Source: an uncultured Gemmatimonadota bacterium
GTDB taxonomy: Bacteria; Gemmatimonadota; Gemmatimonadetes; Gemmatimonadales; Gemmatimonadaceae
Direction of reading: 5' to 3'
Assembly (NCBI GenBank): GCA_903910555.1
Contig: CAIVZZ010000004.1
Location: 1-64,000, forward strand
Length of the DNA: 64,000 nucleotides
Shown here: positions 50,108-58,979 of the stretch, one piece after another
Numbering within the stretch: the stretch's first letter is position 1
Layout: each line of letters opens with the position of its first letter
The notes under the pieces: model-generated
The model's input: only the letters and a program-made list of their open reading frames with translations
Database searches by the model: none
Told to the model about the DNA's origin: nothing
Program-made: the position numbers and the translations under genes

Positions 50108-51340
50108 TTACTTTCCGTCGTTCCGGAACACTTTTCCGCCCTTCATCACGAAGCTGACGCGGCGGACGGCCGTGATGTCGGTCATGGGATCGCCGTCCAT
50201 TGCGATGATGTCTGCTTCCATCCCCGGCGCGATCGCGCCGATCTTGTCGGCGAGCCGCAGTGACGCCGCGTTGACCGAAGTGGCCGACATGATCGCGTGC
50301 ATCGGTGGCTCACCCGCATCGTTTACGCGGCAGATGAGATCCTCGCCGTTGCGTCCATGCGCCCCCGCGACTGCATCGGTGCCGTAGGCGATCTTCAATC
50401 CCTTCGTGGCGAGCGCCATGCGAATGTCCTGCGCTGCCAGCGGAATCGCGCGCTCCATCGCCGCGAATCCTTCCGCATTGTAGTTGCCGATTCCGTCGTA
50501 CTTCGCGCGGTTGTCGAGATAGTTATGAAACACGAGCGAGCACTGCGGATCGAACACCACATTCTTCTGCGCCATCAGATCGAGTTCGGCCTGCGTGACG
50601 AAAATCCCGTGCTCCACCTGATTGCAGCCGGCGTTTACCGTTGCGCGCACCGACTCGGCGCTGTGCGCATGCACAATCGTGCGAAGCCCCTGCGCGGTTG
50701 CCTCGCTGCACGCCGCAGCGAGCTGTTCGTCGGTCAGCGTCTGCTTTCCGCCGTCGCGAATGCTGGCCGACGCAAAAATCTTGATGAGGTCCGCACCGGC
50801 GGCCTTGCGGCGGCGCACGAGCGCGCGCAGCGTGTCGGGCGAGCCGCCCTGGAGCGGACTGAGCGACGTGAGAATCCGCGGACCCGGAAGTCCCTGCGTC
50901 GTAATCCAGTCACGGAGATCCGCGTCTTCCGGTGATCCGGGGCTCTGTACGGTGGTGAAGCCGGCCATGAGCGTCGCGTACGCATTTGCGGCTGCGGCAA
51001 GGATCGACTCGATCGGCGTGTCGTTGTCGTTGGGGTTGCGACCGCCTTGGTGGTAGCGGCCCTGGCGATTGAAATACCAGGTGAGGTGCGAGTGGACGTC
51101 GATCAATCCCGGCAGCACCGTCTTGCCGCGCAGATCGATTTCGCGCGTGCCCTTCGCTACCGCGCCCGCGGGCCCGACACGCGTGATCTGGCCATTCACG
51201 ACCGTGATGTCGACGTTCGACATCGCCGCGCCCTTTCCGTCGATCAGCTTCGACGTATGGATCACGGTGGTCCCATCTTGTGCCGCAGCCGTCACGGCGG
51301 CGAACACGACGAGTGCAGTGACTGCGAATACGCGGCGCAT
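50108..51340 (-). CDS. Exported amidohydrolase (imidazolonepropionase/prolidase-like)
   Basis: 410 aa from ATG 51340, which begins a clean signal peptide (RRVFAVTALVVFAAVTAAAQ). The metal-dependent hydrolase barrel has LPGLIDVHSHLTWY (HxH), LIKIFASASIRDGGK (Lys position), IVHAHS (His), NQVEHGIF (His) and YGTDAVAG (Asp). These are the ligands of a binuclear amidohydrolase. Similar exported enzymes act on Xaa-Pro or N-acyl amino-acid substrates. An ATG at 51391 is less likely. Third gene of the DinB-M20-amidohydrolase run. Confidence 0.9.
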   Translation of the reverse strand: MRRVFAVTALVVFAAVTAAAQDGTTVIHTSKLIDGKGAAMSNVDITVVNGQITRVGPAGAVAKGTREIDLRGKTVLPGLIDVHSHLTWYFNRQGRYHQGGRNPNDNDTPIESILAAAANAYATLMAGFTTVQSPGSPEDADLRDWITTQGLPGPRILTSLSPLQGGSPDTLRALVRRRKAAGADLIKIFASASIRDGGKQTLTDEQLAAACSEATAQGLRTIVHAHSAESVRATVNAGCNQVEHGIFVTQAELDLMAQKNVVFDPQCSLVFHNYLDNRAKYDGIGNYNAEGFAAMERAIPLAAQDIRMALATKGLKIAYGTDAVAGAHGRNGEDLICRVNDAGEPPMHAIMSATSVNAASLRLADKIGAIAPGMEADIIAMDGDPMTDITAVRRVSFVMKGGKVFRNDGK

Positions 51341-51356
51341 GATGATCACGTGTCGA

Positions 51357-52694
51357 TTACTCCGAAGCTGGTTTGCGGGTAAAGCTGGCACTCGTCTGGT
51401 GTGCGAGGCGCTCGAGCAGCAGTGCAGTCCGCTCGGTTTGCATTTGCAGCGAGTTCACATTCACACGCTCTTCTGGTGCATGCGCGCCCGTGCCGAGCGC
51501 GCCGAGTCCATCGATGCCGTCAATCAGCGGCGCGACGAACGAAATATCACCAGCACCGCGCGAGCCCGGATCGAGTGCGCGAACCGCCCCGTAGCCAAGC
51601 GCCTGGCTCGACGTGTCGTACACGGCGAGGATTCGCGCGTTGCCGGCCGTCGGCGACATCGCGGGATATTCATCGAGAAAAGTGATTTTTGCGTCGGTGC
51701 CGGGAAGGTGCTTTGCGACAATCTCGCGCATCTTCGCACGCGTGCGCTCTTTCTGCTCTTCGGAAATGAACCGAAGATCGCCGTGCGCGATCGCGGACTT
51801 CGGGATGATGTTGAGCTTGGTCGCAGCCGATCCCTTGATGCCGATCGTGTCGTACTCGACATCGGTGCCGCCGACGATCATTGCCGCGTTGAACGTGAGG
51901 TACTGCTCACCCACGAGCTGCACGCGGAACTCGTTCACGATTCGCGCGAGTTCGTAGATGGCGCCGTATCCCGCGCTGCCGAACACGCCGGCTGAATGTG
52001 CCTGGCGTCCGGTTGCCGTCACGCGCCACGAGCTCGCACCTCGGCGTGCGGTGGTGGCATCGAATCGGTTGCCGCCTTCATACGCAAGCGCGATGTCGTT
52101 GCGCTTCGCAGCGTCGATGAGATCCTTGCGCGTGACCGAGATCGGATCGCCGGGATGTTCTTCGTCGCCGGTAAAGACGATCGTGATGTTCATGTCCTTC
52201 AGTGTGCCTGCGGCCTGAAGCGCCTTGAGCGCGTACAGAATGATCACGTCGCCGCCTTTCATGTCGTTCGAGCCGACGCCTTTCGCCATCGAATCGGTCC
52301 GCACCCAGTTCGGCCCGTCGGGTTCGACAACCGTATCGACATGGCCGATCATCAGAATGCGAACAGCACCGGGCTTTCCCTTGTGCTCGGCCACCAGATG
52401 GCCGGCACGCTGTGTGGCCTCGGGAAGCACGACCCACTTCGTCTCGAAGCCGAGCGAGTCGAATGAGGCGCGGAACGCCGCGCCGACTTTGCGCACGCCG
52501 GCAAGGTTCAGCGTGCTGCTCGGAATATTTACGACGCGCTCGAGATATTTGATCTGATCTTCGCGCGAACGATCGATCGTCTCGCGAATCTTCTGCTCGG
52601 CCGGCGTGAGCGTCGATTGCGCTCGCGCTGCGAACGGTACGGCGAGCAAAACGCTGGCAAGCGAGAGTGCGGTTGTGCGGAGTAGCCGGTTCAT
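51357..52694 (-). CDS. Exported M20-family metallopeptidase (glutamate carboxypeptidase-like)
   Basis: 445 aa. Signal peptide about 1-25 (ending AARAQ). Zinc ligands and catalytic residues: MIGHVDTVVE (His, Asp), GSNDMKGGDV (Asp), FTGDEEHPGD (catalytic Glu and ligand Glu), AYEGGN, and a late His in GTGAHAPEE. A dimerisation domain lies between about 210 and 320. Probably removes C-terminal residues or N-acyl groups from peptides in the periplasm. ATG overlaps the DinB stop (ATGA); 16 bp separate it from the amidohydrolase. Confidence 0.9.
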   Translation of the reverse strand: MNRLLRTTALSLASVLLAVPFAARAQSTLTPAEQKIRETIDRSREDQIKYLERVVNIPSSTLNLAGVRKVGAAFRASFDSLGFETKWVVLPEATQRAGHLVAEHKGKPGAVRILMIGHVDTVVEPDGPNWVRTDSMAKGVGSNDMKGGDVIILYALKALQAAGTLKDMNITIVFTGDEEHPGDPISVTRKDLIDAAKRNDIALAYEGGNRFDATTARRGASSWRVTATGRQAHSAGVFGSAGYGAIYELARIVNEFRVQLVGEQYLTFNAAMIVGGTDVEYDTIGIKGSAATKLNIIPKSAIAHGDLRFISEEQKERTRAKMREIVAKHLPGTDAKITFLDEYPAMSPTAGNARILAVYDTSSQALGYGAVRALDPGSRGAGDISFVAPLIDGIDGLGALGTGAHAPEERVNVNSLQMQTERTALLLERLAHQTSASFTRKPASE

Positions 52695-53188
52695 TTCGCG
52701 AGTGCGATCGGGGGAATCGGGATCGTGCCGACCGACACAGGATTGCCCGTGACGACGCGGCGATGATAGTCGACCTGGCCGAGGTGGTAGGCCAGATGTG
52801 AAGCGAGATGCTGCAGGAAGAGTCCCGTCTGGATTTTGTGCCCGCCGATTTCGACGGGGAACGGTTTCTCGAGCAGCGCCGGATCGAACGTTGCGAGCGT
52901 GCGTGTAACCTCTTCGGCCGCTTTCTCGATGTTCTTCACGATCTCGGCGCGCGGAACACCCGTGCTCGAAAACTCGGCGTCACGATCGCGCACGAATCCG
53001 GTCGCGCCGAACTGCGTGCCAATAAAGAACCGCAGATTTCCAATCAGGTGCAGCGCGATGTTTCCGCCCGAGTTGGGGATGCCTTTGGGGATTGCCCACA
53101 TATCGGCTTCGTTGGGATACGCGAGGAGTTCATCGCGCAGCGACGCGAGTTCGCGGTTGATGAGGCGGGAGAGATCGGCGGTCGACAT
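52691..53188 (-). CDS. DinB-family protein
   Basis: 165 aa four-helix bundle of the DinB/YfiT superfamily. His residues that could bind metal are placed as usual: NIALHLIGNLRFFIG (helix 2), and HLASHLAYHLGQVDYHRR (helix 4). Members include thiol-dependent transferases and nucleases of unknown role. It overlaps the M20 peptidase start by four bases, so it is co-transcribed with two exported hydrolases. Confidence 0.87.
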   Translation of the reverse strand: MSTADLSRLINRELASLRDELLAYPNEADMWAIPKGIPNSGGNIALHLIGNLRFFIGTQFGATGFVRDRDAEFSSTGVPRAEIVKNIEKAAEEVTRTLATFDPALLEKPFPVEIGGHKIQTGLFLQHLASHLAYHLGQVDYHRRVVTGNPVSVGTIPIPPIALAK

Positions 53189-53247
53189 GGGAGGCTCGTG
53201 TTCGTGTGGAGAGTTCGGACGTTCGGAGGCTCTGGTTCGGGGGTACG

Positions 53248-53454
53248 CTACTCGTATCGCTTGGCGATTTTCACGCCGTAATAAATGCCGGGACCGTAGG
53301 CGATCGTGCTGACGATGAAGGCCGTGAAGAAGCTGCCGCCGAGCGCCGTGACGAGGTACCCAACGACGATGCTGGTGAGAGTTCCGCCGACGAACCCACC
53401 GATCTTTCGCAAGCTCAAGACCGCCCCCTTGGGAGACGAGATGTGTACGGACAC
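53248..53454 (-). CDS. Small membrane protein
   Basis: 68 aa with two hydrophobic segments (IGGFVGGTLTSIVVGYLVTAL and FFTAFIVSTIAYGPGIYYGV) separated by a Gly-rich turn, and a basic C-terminus. No family recognised. It lies 59 bp upstream of DinB on the same strand, and divergent from the desaturase gene with a 102-bp spacer in which I see no clear promoter. Confidence 0.55.
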   Translation of the reverse strand: MSVHISSPKGAVLSLRKIGGFVGGTLTSIVVGYLVTALGGSFFTAFIVSTIAYGPGIYYGVKIAKRYE

Positions 53455-53556
53455 TTGTATCTAGTGCGCCCAGTGCGATCCTGCCACTCGGTTCCCCGAG
53501 GTTCTGTATCCGGCTAGATTCCCGAGAGGAACGCCTGACCCTTACCCGGATTCCGC

Positions 53557-54525
53557 GTGAAATCGAAAGATTGGGAAACGCTCTCGAAGGTCGAAGTCCT
53601 TGGCGACCTCGAGCCCGTGGTGGACAAGCTCATGGAAGCGCACGAATCGAAGCGCGTGCTCTGGTTTCCGTCCGAGCTGCTCGCACCGCCCGAGGGTGAG
53701 GATCCCGACCGGCACCGGGTCGCGCTGCGTGAGCGCGCGCGCGGCATTCATGAGTCGGCGCGGGTTGCGGTCGGCCTGAATTTGCTGACCGAGGAAGGGC
53801 TTCCGCATTTCCACCGTCTGCTCGCGAAGTACCTCGATAAAGACGGTTTTTGGTCGAAGTGGAATTATCTGTGGACCGCGGAGGAAGATCGTCATGGCGC
53901 CGTGCTGCACGACTATGCGCGCGACGCCAACCTGTTCAACCCGATCGTGATCGAGCAGATGCAGTTTGCGTATATCCGCAACGGGTTTGATCCCGCATGG
54001 GACAGCGATCCGTACCGGGTGTTCGTGTATACGACGCTGCAGGAGCGCGCGACGCAAGTCTCGCACGCCAATACCGGCAAGTTGTGCGGTGTGTACGAGC
54101 CGACGATTGGAACGATTCTCAAGAACGTGGCCGCAGAAGAAGCGCGGCACTACACGTTCTATCGGACCATTTTCAAGGAAGTGCTGGCGCGCGATCCGAA
54201 CCGTGCGCTGGAGTCAGCGCTGAAGGTGATGCCGGCGATCGATATGCCGGGCGTGAAGATGCCACACTTCCGCGATATGGCTGATGTCGTGCGCCGCGTT
54301 GGGATTTATGGGCCGCGCGACTATTTGGAAATTGTGAAAGAGCAGTTGAGCTGGTGGAAGATCGAGACGCTCGGAGGGCTGAATGAGATTGGCCGGGCCG
54401 CTCAGGAGAAGTTGATGGAGATTCCGGAGCGGCTGGAGAGGGTGGCGGATGCGATTGAGTCGAGGTCGAAGGCGAAGACGTTCTCGTTCGATCTCACGTT
54501 TGCGAGAGAATTCGCGCTCGAATAG
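53557..54525 (+). CDS. Acyl-[acyl-carrier-protein] desaturase
   Basis: 322 aa soluble di-iron enzyme that inserts a double bond in acyl-ACP, so it would control membrane fluidity. The di-iron ligands are visible: WTAEEDRHG (EExxH, helix 3) and VAAEEARHY (EExxH, helix 6), with Glu in an earlier helix (RGIHESARVAV) and in TLQERATQ. GTG 53557 is taken as start; there is no strong Shine-Dalgarno. Length matches actinobacterial and plant types. It ends 13 bp before the convergent VPS10-type gene. Confidence 0.93.
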   Translation: MKSKDWETLSKVEVLGDLEPVVDKLMEAHESKRVLWFPSELLAPPEGEDPDRHRVALRERARGIHESARVAVGLNLLTEEGLPHFHRLLAKYLDKDGFWSKWNYLWTAEEDRHGAVLHDYARDANLFNPIVIEQMQFAYIRNGFDPAWDSDPYRVFVYTTLQERATQVSHANTGKLCGVYEPTIGTILKNVAAEEARHYTFYRTIFKEVLARDPNRALESALKVMPAIDMPGVKMPHFRDMADVVRRVGIYGPRDYLEIVKEQLSWWKIETLGGLNEIGRAAQEKLMEIPERLERVADAIESRSKAKTFSFDLTFAREFALE

Positions 54526-54538
54526 CGGCTGGCGGCTT

Positions 54539-57500
54539 CTAGTTGGAAGCACCTTGGAGAATGGGTTCGAGCCCGGCGGCTTTGAGTGCGATGTTGATCG
54601 CGGCGAAATCTGTGGCGAATAGCCTGTTCCAGCGCGCCTCGACCGCGTGAAAGCGATTGAGTTTGTCGTGCGCGGCGGCGACGACGATTGATGTTGGCGC
54701 GTCGTCGCTCTCCTGCAGCAGGTTGAGCGTACTCAAAATCTCTCCGGCGGCACTCGCGAATGTGTCTCCTGGCGGTGCGCCACCACCGCCGCCACCGCGA
54801 CCGCCGCGGCCTCCGCCCGCACCGGCGATTTCGACGACCCGTTTGTCGAGGGCGTCAAGTTGCGCAGCGAGTGCGGGCGCTTTCGTCTTACGATCAGCGA
54901 GTTCCTTTCGAACCCATCGCACAGATCCGGTGTCGATCGCCAATCTGACGAAGATCGCGTCAAAAAGGGCGAGCGAAAGTGTCGACTGTTGCTGCAGAGC
55001 CGCCGCCGGCGTTTTGACGCGAGGATCCATTCGCACGGTCACGATCTGCGTCTGCGTTCCGCCATCTTCCGTTCTTAGCGTGACTTGGTACTGGCCGGGT
55101 GGCGCCCAGATTCCCTCGGGCTCACACTTTGTATTGTGTGGTGTTGCGGAAATCGGCAGGGAGCATTCGCCATCCGGCGGCGTGTAGTGCAGGTCCCACA
55201 CGAACCGGTTGAGCCCGGCTTTCGCGGAGAGAACCTGAGTAGGGCGGAACCAGTATGACGGCCAGTTGCCGACGTCCTTCACTGGCTCGGGCTTGGTGTC
55301 GCTCGAGTAACTGCGGGCCATCCGTTTATCCATCGCGGCGATCGAAATCGTGACTCGGCGACTGTCGTGCTTCAAGTAGTAATCAAAGATTGCCCCGTCC
55401 GGCGCGTTCTCTGCGTACGGCTCGTCCGGCGGCACCGGAGTGTCGGTGTACATGCTGTAGTGCACGCGCGTCGCGGTTGCCGGCTTGAACAAGGTGACGG
55501 CACCGTTCGCGGCGCTGTCACTCCATTGCCTGAGCGCCGTGATGTCATCGAGAATCCAGAAGCCGCGGCCGTGTGTGCCGACGGCAATGTCATCGTCCTT
55601 CACGATGAGATCGCGAATCGATGTCGCCGGCATATTGATCCGCAGCGAATGCCAGTGATCGCCGTCGTCGAGCGAGAACCAGACCTGTGTCTCGCTGCCG
55701 GCAAAGAGCAAACCTTTCCGCTTGGTGTCTTCGCGCACGACGTTGATCGTCGCGCCGCTGTCGATGCCGGTCACGATCTCCTTCCACGATTTTCCGCCGT
55801 CGCGTGTGCGGAAAATGTGCGGACGTAAATCGTCCAAGTGAAAAGTGTTCACGGCGGCATACGCAACATTTGCATCGCTGTGCGAGGCATCCATGATCGA
55901 GACCTTCGCCCACGCGCCAATCTCCGGCGGCGTCACATTCTTCCAGCTCTTGCCGCCGTCGCGCGTGACCTGAATCAATCCGTCGTCGGTGCCGGCCCAA
56001 ATCGTGTTGCTGTCCACCGGGCTCGGCGCAATCGTATAAACCACGCCGCGCTGCGTCACCGCGGCTGCTGGCGTTCCCGCATAGTGACCGACGTTTTTTG
56101 GGACATCCCACGTTGCGCGGCTGAGATCCGGGCTGATGCTCTTCCAATGATCACCGGCATCGGTCGTCTGCCAAACGCGATTGGTGCCTAGAAACAGTTT
56201 GTGCGGGTTGATCGCCGAAAAAAGAACCGGCGCCGTGCGCACATGCCGAAACAGTGTATCCGGCCCAGCGCCTCGCCCACCGCGGCCGCCCGCGTTCGGA
56301 CCAACCATCTGCACCTGACCGGTCAGACGATTGAATCGCGTCACCGACGCCCCACCGTAGACGAGATCAGGATTCAGCGGATCAGGCGCGGCGTATCCGT
56401 ACTCGTCGACTCCAACCGGATGAAACTCGCGATAGCCGATCGTGCCGTCGTTGCCCCGGCTCGATACACATGCTGATCCAGAATCCTGTTGTCCGCTGCA
56501 GAGACGATATGGCCACGCGTTGTCCGCCGCGACGTGATACATCGCCGCGGTCGGCTGATTGAACCACGAACTCCAGCTCAGGCCGTCGTTCACCGTGACG
56601 ACCGCACCCTGATCCGACACGAGGATCATGATGTTCGGATCGTTCGGGTTGATCCAATAGCGCTGATAGTCGTCGCCACCCGGCGCGCCGCGATGCGCGG
56701 TCCATGTCTTTCCGCCATCGACTGATTTCCACGCGACGGTGTTCGCTTCGTAAAGAATATCTGCGTTCTTCGGATTGACGGTGATCGCACCTTCGTCGTC
56801 TGCCTTCCCCGCGATGCGATTGTCCGTCGTGACGACACTCCAGTTCTCACCGGCGTCGTTCGAGCGATACAGCGCCGGCACGGTCGCCGTCGCCACCACA
56901 TACACGCGACTCGGCTCGCTCGGACTCACCGCGATTTGAATTCTGCCAAGCCCCTGTGCTGATGTCGGCAGTCCGTTGGTGAGCTGCTTCCACGTATTGC
57001 CGCCGTCCGTGCTCTTGAAGAGTCCGCTCGTCGTGCCGTTAAAGCTGCCATTCTCCCATGGCCCGTATTGATGCGACCAGAGCGCCGCGTACACCGTGTT
57101 CGGATCGTTCGGCGCAAGCACGACATCCGCGCCGCCGGTGTAATCATCTTTGAACAGCACTTTCTGAAAAGTCTTGCCGCCGTCCGTTGAGCGGAAAATT
57201 CCACGCTCGGAGTTCGGACCATACGGATGGCCGAGCGCGGCAACGAACAGCCGCTCCGGATTCGTCGGATCGATTGCAATGCGCGGAATCTGCTGCGCGT
57301 CGCGGAGCCCGAGATGCGTCCACGTCTTTCCCGCGTTCGTCGATTTGTAGATGCCGTCGCCGGTGGCGAGATCGGGGCGGTGCAGTCCTTCGCCCGATCC
57401 CACGTAGATCACATTCGGATTTGAGATCGATACATCGATGGCGCCAATCGAACCCGACGGCTGCTCGTCGAATAATGGGATCCACACGCGACCGAAGTCC

Positions 57501-57766
57501 GTCGTCTTCCAGACGCCGCCGCCGACCATTCCTATGTAGAACACATTCGGCTGGCTCGGCACACCGACCGCGGACTTCGTACGGCCACCGCGAAACGGTC
57601 CGATGTTGCGCCAGCGCATCGCGATCGGGCCGGGATCGAACACGGCCTGCGCGCGGAGTGAAACGGCGACCGGGAGTGCGAGCGACAATGCGCTCGCGAG
57701 AATCAATGCGTGACGGCGGGAGACGAGCACGAGAGCCTCTTGCAGACGTGAGCGTGCAATCTGCAT
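54539..57766 (-). CDS. Exported VPS10/sortilin-like BNR-repeat protein
   Basis: 1075 aa. Signal peptide about 18-40 (ALILASALSLALPVAV). The body is a series of beta-propeller BNR/Asp-box repeats (GGVWKTTDFGRVW, GIYKSTNAGKTWTHLG, GIFRSTDGGKTFQKV, GLFKSTDGGNTWKQL, ALYRSNDAGENWSVV, LIQVTRDGGKSWKNV). A C-terminal region (about 800-1075) includes FVWDLHYTP and a low-complexity run of Gly, Arg and Pro (about 995-1012). Annotated widely as a glycosyl hydrolase, but no catalytic residues can be assigned; binding or scaffolding in the periplasm or at the surface is equally likely. It follows the lipoprotein gene by 7 bp and ends that operon. Confidence 0.9.
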   Translation of the reverse strand: MQIARSRLQEALVLVSRRHALILASALSLALPVAVSLRAQAVFDPGPIAMRWRNIGPFRGGRTKSAVGVPSQPNVFYIGMVGGGVWKTTDFGRVWIPLFDEQPSGSIGAIDVSISNPNVIYVGSGEGLHRPDLATGDGIYKSTNAGKTWTHLGLRDAQQIPRIAIDPTNPERLFVAALGHPYGPNSERGIFRSTDGGKTFQKVLFKDDYTGGADVVLAPNDPNTVYAALWSHQYGPWENGSFNGTTSGLFKSTDGGNTWKQLTNGLPTSAQGLGRIQIAVSPSEPSRVYVVATATVPALYRSNDAGENWSVVTTDNRIAGKADDEGAITVNPKNADILYEANTVAWKSVDGGKTWTAHRGAPGGDDYQRYWINPNDPNIMILVSDQGAVVTVNDGLSWSSWFNQPTAAMYHVAADNAWPYRLCSGQQDSGSACVSSRGNDGTIGYREFHPVGVDEYGYAAPDPLNPDLVYGGASVTRFNRLTGQVQMVGPNAGGRGGRGAGPDTLFRHVRTAPVLFSAINPHKLFLGTNRVWQTTDAGDHWKSISPDLSRATWDVPKNVGHYAGTPAAAVTQRGVVYTIAPSPVDSNTIWAGTDDGLIQVTRDGGKSWKNVTPPEIGAWAKVSIMDASHSDANVAYAAVNTFHLDDLRPHIFRTRDGGKSWKEIVTGIDSGATINVVREDTKRKGLLFAGSETQVWFSLDDGDHWHSLRINMPATSIRDLIVKDDDIAVGTHGRGFWILDDITALRQWSDSAANGAVTLFKPATATRVHYSMYTDTPVPPDEPYAENAPDGAIFDYYLKHDSRRVTISIAAMDKRMARSYSSDTKPEPVKDVGNWPSYWFRPTQVLSAKAGLNRFVWDLHYTPPDGECSLPISATPHNTKCEPEGIWAPPGQYQVTLRTEDGGTQTQIVTVRMDPRVKTPAAALQQQSTLSLALFDAIFVRLAIDTGSVRWVRKELADRKTKAPALAAQLDALDKRVVEIAGAGGGRGGRGGGGGGAPPGDTFASAAGEILSTLNLLQESDDAPTSIVVAAAHDKLNRFHAVEARWNRLFATDFAAINIALKAAGLEPILQGASN

Positions 57767-57773
57767 TCAGCGC

Positions 57774-58979
57774 TTACCGAGAGTAAGTGAACGACGCTCC
57801 GGTAAAGGCCCACGGCTGCGCGGCGGCGCACATGACATTTCCCTGTCGACCTTCGAGTTGCAGCGTTGTCGAGGTTGGCATCTTCAACAACAGGATCCAA
57901 TTGCCCGGCGATTCGTAGCAGTACACGTTCCCGTCTGCAGTCACTTGCGCCGGGTTGCGGTTCACATTGCCCGAGTTCACAGGCGTGAACTCCTGAAGGC
58001 CGAACGTCCATCCCGGCTGCGACTGGCCAATGGAAAACCCGATCATGTTCGGATTCACATTGTCGGGCGCGATCGCGAGGTGCGGTGTTTCTGGATTCAC
58101 GGGTTGTGTGGGATTGAACCAGTGACCCATTGCCGTGCCGGGGACATCGACGCCGATAGTTCCGCCGAGCGGAGGGATCGTGCGGTGAACGCTGCCGTCG
58201 TATGTGCCGAGTATCGCGGCGACCTGTGACTTCACTGGCTCCACGAAATAATCGCTCGCAGCGACGTCGTGAAACGAATCGAAGCCGTCGCTGCTCGCTC
58301 CCCATCGCGATGGGTTCGCAAAGGTCAGCGGTGTCACTCGCGAATCCCAGAACGAAAAGTCCATCGCGATCGCGTGCGGCGGATCGCCGCCAGCCGTGCC
58401 AAGCACATCGCCGGCGTGAACCGCGATCGAGAGCTGCTTCGTTTGGCACGTCGAGACACTCGTGCCGGTGCTGGGCGAGTACACGTTGCACTGTTGATCG
58501 ATCGCTCCGGCCTGTGCCAGCAGCGCGGGTGCAATGCTCGCAACGTGACCGAACTGTCCGTACAACTCGGTGCAGATGGAGAACTCGATCGTATAATCGG
58601 CCAGTCCGGGCGGCGTGGTCGTCCCCGCGTGGATGTAGGTGACGATCATATCCGCCGGCGCGACAACGGTTGCCGTGCGGTACGTCGACAGTCCGGTACC
58701 GGAGTTGATATAGAGGTACTGATGGTCCACCGGGAACGTGTGCCCCGACGGCGACATCTGCCCGAGCGGTATCCAGCCGTTCAAGAACGACGGCGCAATC
58801 GGCGCGACGGTGAGCACGGCGGTTTTCGTTCCGCACGACACCGACCCAAGCGGAATCCGCCCGTTCTGCAGCGGCACTCCATTTCCTGTGGGCGCGGTCG
58901 AAGAATCGTGTCCGCCACACGCGAGGACCAGGAACGTCGCCGCAGTTAATCCGATTACCGACCACCGACGATCGATCAC
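57774..58979 (-). CDS. Lipoprotein, M23-peptidase-like fold of unknown function
   Basis: 401 aa. The signal ends in a lipobox (FLVLACGG), giving a lipidated Cys near residue 21. Residues 85-215 (SGHTFPVDHQYLYIN, VVAPADMIVTYIHAG, QLSIAVHAGDVLGTAGG) resemble the M23 LytM fold, but the full HxxxD and HxH zinc set is not evident. A separate C-terminal beta-rich part includes ADGNVYCYESPGNW, with a Cys pair. ATGA overlap with the upstream gene (58976) and 7 bp to the VPS10-type gene show a tight operon. Confidence 0.7.
   Translation of the reverse strand: MIDRRWSVIGLTAATFLVLACGGHDSSTAPTGNGVPLQNGRIPLGSVSCGTKTAVLTVAPIAPSFLNGWIPLGQMSPSGHTFPVDHQYLYINSGTGLSTYRTATVVAPADMIVTYIHAGTTTPPGLADYTIEFSICTELYGQFGHVASIAPALLAQAGAIDQQCNVYSPSTGTSVSTCQTKQLSIAVHAGDVLGTAGGDPPHAIAMDFSFWDSRVTPLTFANPSRWGASSDGFDSFHDVAASDYFVEPVKSQVAAILGTYDGSVHRTIPPLGGTIGVDVPGTAMGHWFNPTQPVNPETPHLAIAPDNVNPNMIGFSIGQSQPGWTFGLQEFTPVNSGNVNRNPAQVTADGNVYCYESPGNWILLLKMPTSTTLQLEGRQGNVMCAAAQPWAFTGASFTYSR

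Noticed and set aside
57774-58979. Active M23 metallopeptidase
   Set aside because: The fold-like pattern is present but the zinc-binding His/Asp set cannot be placed, so only a lipoprotein call is made.
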